Shown here in pieces: positions 20,534 to 31,599 of a DNA stretch of 64,000 nt; position 1 is the first letter of the stretch; each line of letters opens with the position of its first letter. The translations under genes and the position numbers were made by a program. Source of the stretch: Diplonema papillatum (Eukaryota > Euglenozoa > Diplonemea > Diplonemida > Diplonemidae); contig JAPJBO010000008.1 in assembly GCA_030068145.1 (NCBI GenBank), positions 558,001-622,000 of the forward strand, written 5' to 3'. The notes under the pieces were generated by a model. The model searched no databases, was not told where the DNA came from, and was given only the letters and a program-made list of their open reading frames with translations.

Positions 20534-20687
20534 CGCTTCCGTTTGGGTGAGCAGCGGGCAGCTCGTGTTCTTTAAGCGGGTGTGTTAAGGGGGGTGTTCG
20601 TCCTGGATGTTGTCCGGGCGCACTTTACCGGCCGCGTGAGCAGCCAATAAAGTACAGAAACTGTAGCTTTTAAATCGTTGGTGTTCC

Positions 20688-20753
20688 CCCACGTTATGTT
20701 TGTTTAGCATTGAGTTCTTTTAAGTACATGAACCACATGGATTAGCATGCACT
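20688..20753. repeat. 66-bp flanking duplication of LINE-A1 (5' side) plus downstream target repeat
   Basis: Second copy of 12416-12481. On its right it runs directly into TGTTTAGCAGCGGCTGCC..CCCGTGACACC (to about 20800), sequence that recurs at 32607-32637, 45130-45165 and 57440-57467 without a LINE. It therefore represents the pre-insertion target. Confidence 0.85.
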
Positions 20754-21404
20754 ATGTTTAGCAGCGGCTGCCAAACATCCCGTGACACCGCGGTAGAACG
20801 CTCGTTTATTTTCTTTTCGATTGCTTTTGATGGGGCATGCAGGCCTGAAATGCAAGAATGGAAAGGAGACGGGGGAAAAAAAGGGGAAAAGGTTTGTGCC
20901 CTCGTAGCTCGCCGGGCCAGCGCTCCTGATAGGACTGGGCTAGGTACTTTGGTGGCATGCGGGGTTTTTTGCACAGGTGCGCTCGTGGATTTCGACACCC
21001 CGTGCGTTGGCGAAAGGCTCAAGGGACTCTTCGAGGGGCTCGCAACAAAGCTGACGGCGTGCGTAACCGGCAGAGGAGAGAGAGACACAGGGACGGGCGA
21101 AGTGGACACGACGAATGGGGCGGAGGTGGTGAGGCAGAGGGAGCAAAGGGAAGAGATGCGGAAGGAAATGCGGCTCCTGAAGGAGGAAAACGAGGGGCTC
21201 AAAGCCAGCCTGGAGGAAATGAAGGAGGAAAGAGCTCAGCGAACAACGGAGGGAGAACGAGGAGATTCGGGAGACCGTACGAGAGTTCAGGGAACAGGTG
21301 AAGCCGGCGGCACACCAGAAAGGTGGCAAGGACGCGGAAATGGGCAGCCAAGCCTCCTCGGATGGGGAGGAAGGGACGAAGAGGAAGAAGCAGAAAGGTG
21401 CCTT
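20754..21404 (+). pseudogene. Coiled-coil ORF relic upstream of the LINE-B endonuclease segment
   Basis: From about 21121 the frame codes heptad-like sequence (REQREEMRKEMRLLKEENEG). It continues in the next frame from about 21239 (SEQRRENEEIRETVREFREQ) and ends with a basic GTKRKKQKG segment, so one frameshift near 21235 breaks it. Coiled coils are common in LINE ORF1 proteins, but this differs from the ORF1 at 11123-12274, so it may be another ORF of LINE-B or unrelated captured DNA. The first ~45 bp belong to the target repeat. Confidence 0.5.
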
Positions 21405-22010
21405 CCTTTCTTCGACGCCATGCACGTGGCCGCAGGTTGTTGGGCGTACTGCTTGGCCCACGTACTGCCGACATCGACCCACTTCCCGGATTGGACGGCT
21501 GCGTTCGAAATCGGGCTTTCCTCGGGCTCGACGTTGAAGTCCCCCGCGATGATAATTGGCACGTCTCCTAGGGTGGCCGCGTAGCTGAGGGTATCCGCCA
21601 GGATCTCCTCCGTTGCGTCCTCATCTGACACGACCCCGTAGATCGACATCATGGAGAGGCTCCTCCTCCCGTCCCCGTACGCCACCTGTGCGTGCGCAAA
21701 TCTACCTTTCTCCCAATGTCGCTTCGTCAGTTCCCCCGGCGGAACCGCGCGCGCGGGCAGTTCGGTCGCCGCGGAGAACGCTACTCCCCCGTACTCCGTC
21801 CGCTAAGCCGTCTTTATCCGAGTCTGGCCCTGCATGCGTCCCCAAACCAGCCTCTTCCCTCTACTTCGGGCTTCCCCCTCCGCCTGGGCCCTGTCCCTCT
21901 CGCACACCCTCACCTCGTGCAAAGCCAGCAAATCCACCTTCCTTCCCCAGGCTTCCATTGTGCGGACTTCTGGGTGCGCGAGCAAGGACGTGACATTGGC
22001 GGAGTGCGTG
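21405..22010 (-). pseudogene. LINE-B endonuclease (EEP/APE) segment, inverted
   Basis: On the minus strand one frame reads an APE-type endonuclease: NVTSLL (motif with catalytic Asn), LLALHEVRVC (catalytic Glu), GDFNVEPEESP (Asp/Asn). It is broken by one TAG at 21803-21805 and ends just before the expected RID motif at 21405. The reverse transcriptase of the same element is on the plus strand from about 22032. About 140 residues of linker expected between endonuclease and RT are absent. Confidence 0.8.
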
Positions 22011-22031
22011 CGCAGCCCTGCGGCGAGGCAA

Positions 22032-25000
22032 GTTGACGGAGAGGCGGATGCGGATGACCGGGACACGAGGGCGAGACTCGGCTCCTGCAGAAGACTCGAG
22101 GAGCTGGTGCGGCTGGGAGAGAAGCGGGACACCTGCGGCCAGCCGAGCACGGAGGAGATGAGAGTGTGGAGAAAAGCCCGCAGGGCGGGCGTCAAGCACG
22201 TCGATTCGCGCCTGTGGGAGGAGGCGAACCCGCCTGCACTGCCTGAGCTGCAGGCGCTCTGCGGCATGTTGAAGAAGGAGCACGAAAGGACGCGGGCGGC
22301 GAGGAGAACAAAAAGGCTGGAAACGTGGAGGGGGGAGATGCGTCGGGCGATCGACGACAACCCCAAGCGTGTCTACGACTGGTGCAAGCAGCCGGAGAGG
22401 CACAGCACCCTGTTCGTCGAGAGGGGAGATGGGTCGGTGACCGCCGATCTCCATGAGATGGATGAGATCCTGCGAGGCGAGAAGGCGTGGGGAGGCGTGT
22501 TCCAGATGTACAAGGAGGTACGGGAGCCGAAGTGGGAGGACTTCGTGCGAAGGTATGGCAAGTACGTGAAGAGGGGAGCTTGCGAGGACCGCCCGTTGAC
22601 CGGAGAAGACCTGAGCGCGACGCTGAAGAAGATGAAGGCGCGGAAAGCCGGGGGGATGGACGGCTGGCGAGTGTGCGAGTTGAAGACGCTGCCGGTGCCT
22701 CTCCTCGACGTGATTGCGCTGGCGCTGAACGACGTGGAGGGGGCCGGCAGCTGGCCCGAGGTGGTGGCGCAGGCGCTGGTGGTGTTGATCCCGAAGGGGG
22801 AGGGTCCGCAGCCTCTCGAGCAACGCCCGATCACGATAACGAGCGTTATGTACCGCCTCTGGGCGGCGACGCGCCTCCGTTTCGTAAGGGAATGGCAAGA
22901 ATCATGGGCGCACCCCGATCAACGCGGTTTCAGGAAGAAGGGAAGGACGCAGGAGGTGTACTGGCTCTTGGCGGCGAAGATGGAAGCGGCTCTGCTGAAC
23001 GACGAGGATCTTTTCGCCGTGGCGTTCGACTACAGCAAGTGTTTTGACCGCATACCGCAAGAGATCATGTTGAAGCTTGTGGAAGACATGGGACTGCCGC
23101 CATCAGTGTTGAATGCAGTGCGGGGCATGTACCGCCAGCTGAGGCGACGGTTCAAGCTTCCGGCGGGGCTGGGGAAGGAGTTCAAGGCGACGAACGGGAT
23201 TCTGCAGGGCTGTCCGCTGAGCGTAATCTTCCTGAACGCGCTCGTGTCGGTCTGGATGTATCTCGTTGAAGAGGAGGTCCCGGGGGCCGAGGAGCTTTGC
23301 GGCGACACGGGTCAGCGACCCAACGCCCGCAAGAGCAAATGGACGGTATTGAGGGCTAAGCGTCCACCGGACGAGGAGGAGGGCGGTAGGAAGAGAAAGC
23401 GGAAGAGCGAAGCCGAGGCCAACCCTCGGATAGCCGGCCAGGAGGTCGAGAAGGTGGCGTGGTTGAAGTGCTTGGGGGCAGGTTTGGGTACCGACGGAGG
23501 CGCCCAGAAGGTCTTGTCGAGCAGGTTGGACGAGGCGTCCAAAATCGCGAAGAGGGCGGGCAAGTTACCCCTGCCGCAGGAGAAGAAGGAGAGGATCTAC
23601 GCTTCGGTCGTGATCCCGAAGGCAATTCACGGGGTAGAGGTACAGGAGCCGGAGAAGAAGTGGCTCGCACAGTTGACAGCTGCAATTGAAAGGGGACTTG
23701 CAGGTAGGGATAGGCGGGGACGTTGCGCCGCGATTAGCCTCTCGCTCGTGAGGAAGGGTCACTTGGTGGATCCACCGGTGGCCGTGCACTACCGACGAGT
23801 CATGACGTGGATGGCGCTGATGAAGGACTCGGAGAGGTGTAGGGCGCACATGCAAGCGGCGGCCCGCGTCTTTCCCTGCCCGAGCACCTCGGGGCCGGTA
23901 CACTTGCTTGACGGGACGTTAGAGGCCATGAAGTGGCAAAGGACGGGACCGTGGTCGATCCGAATTCCCGACGACCATACAGACGAGACGGAGACGGGCG
24001 ACGGGCGAGGGAAGGAAGTCGATCTGAGGACACTGGACGACCTCAAGGAGCTGGGGCACCTGGCGCGCGAAGCCCTGAGGCTCTGGCGGTGGCGGAACAT
24101 CGACAGGAAGAACCTGGAAGGGATTGGTGAGGGCGTGGACCGCAACGCAACGCTGCGACTGCTGGAAGTAGGGCGCGGGAAAGGGGAGGCTAGGGAAGAG
24201 CGCGGAGCGACTGCCGTCAACCTTAGCGCGTATGAACGAGGTGTGCTCAGGCACATCATGGCGGATGCAGTGCTGCCGCAGACGCGGTTGCACCAACGGA
24301 AGATGCAACCGAGCGCAACGTGCAAGTACTGCGGAAAGGAAGACGAGGACCACCTACACATGTGGTGGCGATGTGGAGAGTGGGACGCCATACGAACGAC
24401 GTATGCGGTAACCGCGCTAGAATGGCAGAAATGGCCGAAGTGTATGTCCGTTTGCGGGATCAAACCGAAGAAAGAGAGAGGAGGTGAAGGAGCAGGGGCA
24501 TGGGTCTGCAGGGGCTTGACGCGCCAACTTGTCAACAGTGTGCAGGGCATGATGGTCCAGATCACCCTGGAGAGGCAGAGGAGGGACAAGAAGCCGGTGC
24601 AGCGGGAAAGCGACGGACGTGGGCTTGCATATCCTTGGGAGTGGGCGCCGCAGGAGACGGAAGTGATCCAGAATTCACTGGCGGACTACATGCCCAGAAA
24701 CTGGAAGCATGGAAGGGCGCTATACTTAGCGCTGGCGCAATGGCTGGCGAGTCTGCGTTGGGCCAAGAGCGAGGAAGAGATGGCGGTGACGTTCATAGAA
24801 CTCGCCGTTGACTTTGAAGTCGAATCCGGAATGGACCTGCCGCGACGCGGACAGAAGGCGGTTGGGCCGGAAGACGCAGAGGACGGAGAGGAGGACGCAG
24901 GCCAGAAAGGGGAAGCGCATGGAGGAGCTGCGCTCGCGGGAAAAATGAGGACGCTGTTGGGGATGCTCAAGACGCTCCAAGGAACCCACGATGGGGAGCT

Positions 25001-25823
25001 TTTGCCGGCAAGAAAGAAATCAATAGGTTGGCTGCGGCGGCTCGGCGCGTCAGGACGGTGGACGGAGGGTCTGGAGAGGCGCTGTATCCTGGGCAGAGAT
25101 ACCCTGCAAGCGCTGCGAGGGCTCGAGGTGTCGGCAGGAGAGTACACGAAGGCAGAACACGGAAAGGTACAAGCAGAGCGCAGGGAAGACGGGGAGAGAC
25201 TAGGAAAATTCGATTTCAAAAAGTGGTACCCATCGGACGAGGAAAGGGGGCGACGGGCCCAGAAGTGGTTCACCTTAGCGGAACAGGAGAATCAGGCGGG
25301 ACGAGGAGGGAGGAGCTCGAAGAGGAACACCGCCCAGGGCAAGGAAGTGTCACGAGGTGCGCCGGAGGCAGAGGGCGCGAACCAGGATACGAAGGCGGAA
25401 CAGCGCGCACGAGGACGACCGGCTCTGAAGAGGCCCGCGCCGCAAGCGACGCGGGCGGCACGGAGTGCCAAGCAACGTAAGAAGGAAGACGAGGAGATCC
25501 AGACAGCACAGCAGGACGCCCGAGCTGAGGCGGCCGACGGACCACAGAGGCGAAAGGCAGAACAGGAAAGGCAGGCGCGGTCGGTACGAGAAGCGGCAAT
25601 CGCGGATAAGGCAACGAGTACAGAGCAGCCGTCGCGCAGAAAAGCAGTAAAGCGACCCGCGTCGCAGGTGGCACAAAACGTAGGAGCCCGTGCGGCAGGG
25701 AGTGGAGACGAGGTGATGCAAGACGAAGGGGAAGCGCGAAGCCCCCAGCCCGGACGGACCAACAAGACGCAGGACCAGGCGACCAAAAGAAGGAGGGGGA
25801 CGCGACCCAGAGACCCGGGCTAA
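22032..25823 (+). pseudogene. LINE-B ORF2: reverse transcriptase lacking the catalytic FADD/YADD segment
   Basis: An uninterrupted frame (open from 21834, but the first ~65 codons are antisense to the endonuclease). It has RT motifs GGMDGWRVCELKTLP, QRPITITSVMYRLW, FDYSKCFDRIP (catalytic Asp near 23028) and GILQGCPLSVIFLNAL. After that, about 35 residues that carry YADD in LINE-A are missing (near 23300-23345), so the active site is incomplete. Downstream are a CKYC-x8-H-x4-C finger (about 24320) and a long Lys/Arg/Glu-rich tail. RT would be inactive despite more than 1250 open codons. Confidence 0.85.
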
Positions 25824-25889
25824 GTAGCTTGGAACTAGTGTGATGGACCTTTCTTCGGAGGGGCTCACGCACTCAAAGATCGACTTATA

Positions 25890-28180
25890 CGCACCGCTGT
25901 CGCAGAACTCGCAGTCGCCGCTCCCCGAACCCCACTTCCTGCGGCACCATTCCCGTGAGTACACCGCTCCCCCAATACATCGACTGATCGCGGAACTCAA
26001 TTTGTGGTCCGTCGCGCGGTTCAGCCAAAGCCGATTCATGGCGCGTACGTCCACCCCTCCTTCGATTCCGTCAAATCCTTGTCTCTGTGTGGTCAAGTAA
26101 CGCCACGCGCGCAGACGCAGGCCCTCACGAAAGAGGTGTGGGGCTTCTTTTCCGAGTAGCGACACGGGAGTCCCGTCGAAGGACAGGGACTGGAAGCTGT
26201 GCTGCGTGGCCCGTAGGAATCTTATCTCCCGCAGAAGATTAGCCATAAGACCTACGGGACCCTTGATAGACGAGTCGGCTCCCACGCCAAGGAGAGCGTC
26301 CATCCTCACCCGAAACCTCTCTTTCCCGTATTGTTTCACGAACGTGCGGAATAAGCTGAAACCTGAGGCGCATGCCGGATCACACAGGTGTGCTTTTGCA
26401 ACCAGGGAGAGAACCGCAAGAGGGCTCTTCGCCCGGTTAGATCGAGGGATCACGCAAGCGGAGAGTGCCGTTCGGAGCGTTGAGCTGTTGACGAAGCCAC
26501 CTGTTGTATTCGTGCAGTAGGCCGCCCCGTAATACGCGGAGGCTGCGATCGTCTGCATTATGCGGAACTTCGTACGATGCATGAGCGGCGCCGCCTCAAG
26601 TCTGGCCGCGGCCTCGACCGTGGCGTTGGCCCTGCGGTTGTCAACGGGTCCCTCTGTGCCCAGGGGGACACCCAAAACCTTCACTATTTTGCTCGATCGA
26701 ATTATTTTGCGACCGATCACGAGGCGAGGAGGCTCTGGGGACGTCGAGAAGGAGACCGACTTGTCCTCGTTGAGGGCAAAGCCTGTCAGGCTGTCGAACA
26801 CCTCTGTGGTTCGAATTCCCTCTTGGAGTAGCCTCGCAAGTTGCGACAGCAGGTACAGATCGTCGGCGAACGACTTCGGACTCACCCGAGCTCGGCTGAC
26901 CAAGGCCTTCGAGAGAACAGAGAGGAGCGCGTTGATCAGGACCACTGATATCGGGCAGCCCTGGAGAATTCCGTTGGTGACAGTGAACATCTCGCCGACT
27001 CCCAAGGGGTACCGGAAGCGACGCCTCAGGTGCTTGTATATGTGGCGTAAGGGTGCCAGCACACGCTCGTGAAGCCCAAGCGCCTCCATCAAGTCGAGCA
27101 CCAGGGCCTGAGGGACGCGGTCAAAGCACTTGGCAAAGTCGAGTGCGACCCCGGGGGTGTACCGTTTGTCAGTGATTCCTCTATCGATAGGGCGATATCC
27201 ATGACCACGTCGTCGCAGGAGTGGCCGTGCCGGAAACCATGTTGAGACCCGTGAATCCATAGCTCTTGCCAGAGCATGACATCCTGTAGGCGCACGCTAG
27301 CCCAGAGTCGATATACCACGCTCGAGACAGTAATCGGACGCAGCTTCAGTGGATCACTCCCTTCTCCTTTAGGAATTAAGGTGACCATTGCGTCCAGGAC
27401 TCCGTCGGGCCAGAAGCCGGTTTCCTCTACCTCGTTGAGCACCACGACAAAGCTTTCCAGGATTGCATTCGGCAGAGCGGCGATTTCACGCATGCGCCAG
27501 CCGTCTACACCGCAAGACGTCTGTACGCTCTTCTTTTTCGCCACCTGACGAAGCCGCTCGGCCGTGATCGGATTTAGATTGCATGGGTGTTGCGTGATAA
27601 AGTCTTTGTACTCCTGGAAGAAAGGGGCAAACTCGGGTTCCCTCTTCTCGGCGTACATGCGGAGCACTGGATCCCAACTCCTCCTCACCAACGCGTCAAC
27701 TTCTGCCAAGTTCGCAGTGAGCCGCCCATCGGCCCCAGTTACAAACGATAACCCCGATGGCGCGTCTTTCTTCACCCAAGCGAACGATTCCTTCCCCAGG
27801 GGGTCGCGAAGCTCCCGCTGACTCCTCGCGCTCTTCAGGTATCTCGAAGTTAGCGTGCTATGCGCCAGGTCACGACACAGTCCTGAGACGGTAAACGCGA
27901 GGCCTCTTCCGATTTTCGCTGACGGCGGCTCGGGTGGCAGAGCACACCTCCCATCCGTGCGCTGCAACACGAAACTTCGAAAGGAGCGTATTTTCGTCCA
28001 CTGTCCCTCAAGCTGGAAAGGCAAAGGGCCAGGGGAGACGATTGTGCTTTCCCATTTGGCTCTGGCGGCTGCGTACTCCCGTATGCGCCCAAGGAGACAC
28101 CTGGCTCTATTCAAAGAAGCTGTATCGGCTCCCGCACCTTCAGGGGACGGCCTCGCCGATACTCGGTGAGAGTTCAATTC
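25890..28180 (-). pseudogene. LINE-C ORF2, 5' part: reverse transcriptase with FADD
   Basis: Two minus-strand frames. 28177-27150 covers the RT N-terminal region (CGVDGWRMREI, LRPITVSSVVYRLW, HGFRHGHSCDDVV). 27160-25890 covers FAKCFDRVP, GILQGCPISVVLINALL and KSFADDLYLL, down to CEFCDSGA at the LINE-B junction. They are joined by a 1-nt loss in the C/G run at about 27149-27157. RT catalytic residues are present but the gene is frameshifted and split. The remainder is at 10114-11085. The 15-bp duplication is 25890-25904. The endonuclease side is truncated near 28200. Confidence 0.85.
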
Positions 28181-28552
28181 CCGACGTACGCCACGGCCAC
28201 AGTACCCGGTTAGGTTGCCTTCGATTCCGGACTTGAGGATGAGGTACTCTTCCGCAGCTCGCGAAGTCCGTTGCCAGAGGAACTAGAAAAACGAAACGAT
28301 AGACACACCCGAAGAAGGTCCTGCCCGGCACCGTGTTGGTTTCTCCTTTGTAGATGATACACCAGCGAGACCCCGCCGGTGGCATTTGGCGGCCCCCATC
28401 ACCGCGATTAGAGTACGTGACTGACCGCCAATCCTGTGTGGTGGCCTTTATCTTTCAGAACAATAAAGAGAGAGAGGGAGAGACCAAGTGGATTTGTGGT
28501 CACTGAGCTGGATCCCGAATTGCTGATCGCGCGACTGACAAGCGCGGAAAGC
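28181..28552. other. 5' boundary region of LINE-C, no gene
   Basis: No convincing domain; a (GA)n stretch at 28466-28480. Confidence 0.4.
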
Positions 28553-28845
28553 AGTGATTCTAGATAAGCGCCAGGAAGGAAATGCTGGACAAAAGCTGCC
28601 AGACAAAGAACCGAAGGGATCCCAAGTGCTGTAACTACCGAGCCACGTGCTGGACGGACGCGAGGTCATGCGGATCTACCCCCTACACGACAAGACACAC
28701 GAACACAACAGGTCCAAGTCCTGAGTGAGAAAACAACACACGGTGGTGGAAGCGAAGAACAAATCAGATTGTGTTCGAATTTTATTTGCTCTTCTACCTG
28801 TATACTTCCTCGAGTCACAGCAGCTACGTCGAGTATTCGCGCCCT
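28553..28845 (-). repeat. SINE-like dispersed repeat, minus-strand copy
   Basis: Reverse complement of a ~220-300-bp repeat also at 51676-51900, 52696-53011 and 56150-56347. Shared landmarks in order: AATACTCGACGT, TTGTTCTTCGCTT, CTCACTCAGGACTT, GGTAGTTACAGCACTT, GGATCCCTTCGGTTC, GGCGCTTAT and, in the plus copies, an A-rich 3' end. Short, non-coding and A-tailed, it fits a SINE, but no pol III boxes are certain. Confidence 0.6.
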
Positions 28846-28849
28846 GAAT

Positions 28850-31599
28850 CTAATTCGCGAGCCGAAGCCCGTTTGTCGCTGGAAACGGATAAGCTACCCA
28901 CAAGGGAGCAGCTGCCGCCTTCCCAACATTGGGTAGGTAAAGCGACAACAAGAGCAATGGTATTTCATTCTTGCGGCCCCACGGAGAGCAAGAGTCCCGT
29001 TTTACCGTTTCGACGTGTCCGGCAATGAATCGCTTTTGCCGCGGTGGCAGAGTCAGCCCGGTGTGCAGAGAGACGGTATTAAAGCATACGTTCATGCCGT
29101 CAGCAAAGTAAGCATTGGACTCGTTCGCAAACGTCGTGACTCGGGCCAGCATAAATCCTGCGTGCCAAGAAACCCATTTGCCTGACACGAAGTCGTGCCA
29201 CCACCACTTGTTCGAGTTGTGGTGCAGCGCCACGGGTCGGCGGTCGGGTGATAAATGTACGAATGAGCTTCCACACGTCTGTTTGCAGGTGAATTGGGTT
29301 TCTGTTGTACTGCCGACAATTCACCGGGGTTGATGTACAGTCTCATATCTTTCGACGTTTCTTGGTATCCTTTGGGCGGTGATTCTGCTATCAATCCGAT
29401 CTCTTTTCCTTTTCCAGCGTTATTTGTGGATTGAAAGGTCGGTTTTCCGTTTGCTGATTTTCTTCATTATTTGTTGGTCACGTTGATGGCGATGGTGGTG
29501 ATTGTGACAATGATGTCGGCGGTGGATGACTATACGGTTTTTCTTGTCTCGTGTTATTTGATTCCGCCAATTTTTTCTAGACAGCGGGTACGTAGCTCGT
29601 GGATGCAACTCAGCAAACTCTAGTGCTACGGCTCGTGGTTGAAAAGGTCTCCGTGAGAACCCGCTAGTTCCGAGCCGTGGTGAACCAGGGCACACTGCTT
29701 CGGCGACTTTTCTCCAGTCGCAGCATACTGAGTGCTTTTCTGAGAGGTCCTTGGTCTAGGACAGTCACAGCCACAGAGAGATAGAGTGCTGGCACAGCAT
29801 CTTTCACAACAGCACAACAGCACAACAGCACAACATCAAAGTGACCCCACTGACGTGTGTTCTACACTATTGGCCACAGGGAACGGTTGGGTCGACTTAC
29901 GGTGATGTGCATCTTGTATCTGTGCCGTGCTGGACAATCGCGGTCATGTAATACATAACATAAACCCGAAAATGGCCAGCAATTGCAGGGCAACCCGCAA
30001 GATTGCAAGGTACTAGAAAGAAAGGGGCGGCATACGAGTCTCCGCTTCGGCAGCAAAGTGCCCGCGATGGCGGCCGGAGGCATCATCGTCATCGGCTCTT
30101 TCAAAGCGAAGAAACCGACTTGGAACGTGTCCTTGTCGCCGATGCCCGGGATGTCGTGCCCGCGGACACAGCTGTTGGCATGGCACCGGCGCTCACTCCA
30201 GTGCCCGAAATAGATTGCAGGGTAGTATACCGTGCTGTGGTAGTTGAAGTAGAAAGCCAAAGCGAGCGGCTTCCACCCACCGCAGTTCTTGCACACGACC
30301 ATCACCCCGCTGTCCTGCGAGGGGGCTGTTTCAGTGGGAAACGGCCAGCCACCGACCGCTGACCAGATCTTCGCGTCGTGCAGCAGCGTCCAGTAGTCAG
30401 GCCAGAAGACAGCGCTCACGTTCTCATGGCGCAGAGCGAATATTTCGGAGGGGTCGACCAGAGGTAGCTGTGGTGAGTGCTTTTTGATACCTGTACCTGG
30501 ATGGTAGGGTCCGGTTTTGGGTTTCTGACAACCCCCCTTTTTTCGGCCAAACAGGGGTCTTTCAGGGTCTTTCAGGTCCGCCGGTTTGGCGACACATTAT
30601 GCGGGCGTTTTATCAACCCACACCGGTGTGGATCAAACATTCCGAGGGTTTCCGAATGTTTCTGGGTTCCCTGTGGGGTTGTGTTGATAAGGGCCACGAG
30701 GGCTGTTGTCACAGTTCTTGTTCGGTGCGCTGTATTTTCATTTTGACACTAGTATCTACCCGCACTGTTTACGGTGGTGTATTGTTCACTTTCGAACCAC
30801 TGTCCGGAGTCCACGGGTTTACCGTTCACTATATTGACACATTGACGACAGCGGCAGCGGCAGTGAGGACCCGTCTCTCGCTCGCTGGCTGATACGAACG
30901 CTCCGTGCCAGTCAAAAGAAGCTAATGCTGCATGCAGCTGTCACAACGATCCTTTCGCCAACACAAATGCCATACCGCGTCGGCGTCAAGAAGAAGGACA
31001 GTGTCGAACGAGGAGGCAAGCACGACCGCCGGTTTTAGCGCGAACATTTCACTGTGTGAATGCGTGTTGAGGTTCAGGGTTTTAAGTGGGTAACGGCTGA
31101 ATCAAAGTATAGCCCACTTGTCACTTTCACCAGTCGGCTTTGAGTTTTTGACACGCTGCTGTTTGGTCCTGTGGCTCTCACTGGGTGGGGCGAGATCCTT
31201 TGGGGGGATGAACGTGGGAGGTGTCATAGCTGCCGAAACGGAGGCACCATGTGGGATGTGTCGATGCTGACCAAGATCCAGGCTCCATCAAGTTCATGCT
31301 CACTGGGAGAAATGTAGTAAACTCAAGAACGCGCTACGACAACGGTGTGTGCTCAACACTTTGTGTACAACCAACATGCATCTTACGTCGAGCGCTCGCG
31401 CTGGCAAAGTTCTCACAAGGCTTCCCGTTGTCTGATAATAACTTCTCCTTGCTGCAATCGAATATGAATGACATGTAGCATACTTTGTAGTCGAGGATTT
31501 GGCTTCAGGCGGAAGCGTACGGATCATGACACCAAGCTGGTCAATCGACTGCTGCATGCCTTCAGGAAACTCGCTTGCCTCGTCGGCGGTACGCCAGAT
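28850..31599 (-). CDS. GT71-type alpha-mannosyltransferase (MNN1/MNN2-like), partial, at least 4 exons
   Basis: Exons 31599-31484, 31051-30976, 30467-30036 and 29278-28850 (TAG). Introns begin GTATGC, GTATGG and GTATGC, and end CACAG, CACAG and AACAG. Phases agree at every join (AA|T, then 0, then 0). The spliced protein has the family signature: ASSFDTVLLLDADA with the LDxD metal/sugar-nucleotide motif, joined to LPLVDPSEIFALRHENV, then AVFWPDYW, a DSGVMVV segment, and GIGDKDTFQVGF; the last exon has ALHHNSNKWWWHDF. GT71 enzymes transfer mannose from GDP-mannose to glycans in the Golgi as type II membrane proteins (family knowledge). The 5' exon(s) and membrane anchor are not identified; an exon-like membrane segment at 35650-35785 (minus) is a possible but unproven source. 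The last ~60 residues before the stop are less certain. Confidence 0.8.

Larger units (their letters stand above)
12482..20687 (-). mobile_element. LINE-A1, full-length AlkB-2A-EEP-RT non-LTR retrotransposon
   Basis: 8206 bp between 66-bp duplications. In transcription order: ~150-nt 5' UTR (20687-20534), ORF1, in-frame UGA, ORF2, and a 3' UTR of only 15 nt before the duplicated target. Both ORFs are uninterrupted over about 2600 codons apart from the UGA. It is very similar to A2 and A3, so the family has been active recently. There is no poly(A) tail. Confidence 0.9.
11086..25889 (+). mobile_element. LINE-B, non-LTR retrotransposon inserted in LINE-C and itself interrupted by LINE-A1
   Basis: Bounded by the 15-bp duplication. 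From 5' to 3' it holds a decayed ORF1 (11123-12274), the LINE-A1 insertion and its target repeat (about 12275-20830), a coiled-coil ORF (to 21404), an inverted endonuclease segment (21405-22010, minus) and the reverse transcriptase ORF (22032-25823). The 3' UTR is about 66 bp with no poly(A). I am sure of the RT half and the flanking duplication; assigning everything from 11086 to 21404 to the same insertion is inference from those flanks. Confidence 0.75.

Noticed and set aside
20701..20753. Resemblance of GGATTAGCATGCA in the LINE-A target to the U6 snRNA segment GATTAGCATGGCC
   Set aside because: Only about 10 bases match and the rest of the target does not follow U6; not enough to call a U6-specific LINE.
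21834..22031. First ~65 codons of the open frame preceding LINE-B RT
   Set aside because: They are antisense to the inverted endonuclease segment, so not native ORF2 sequence.
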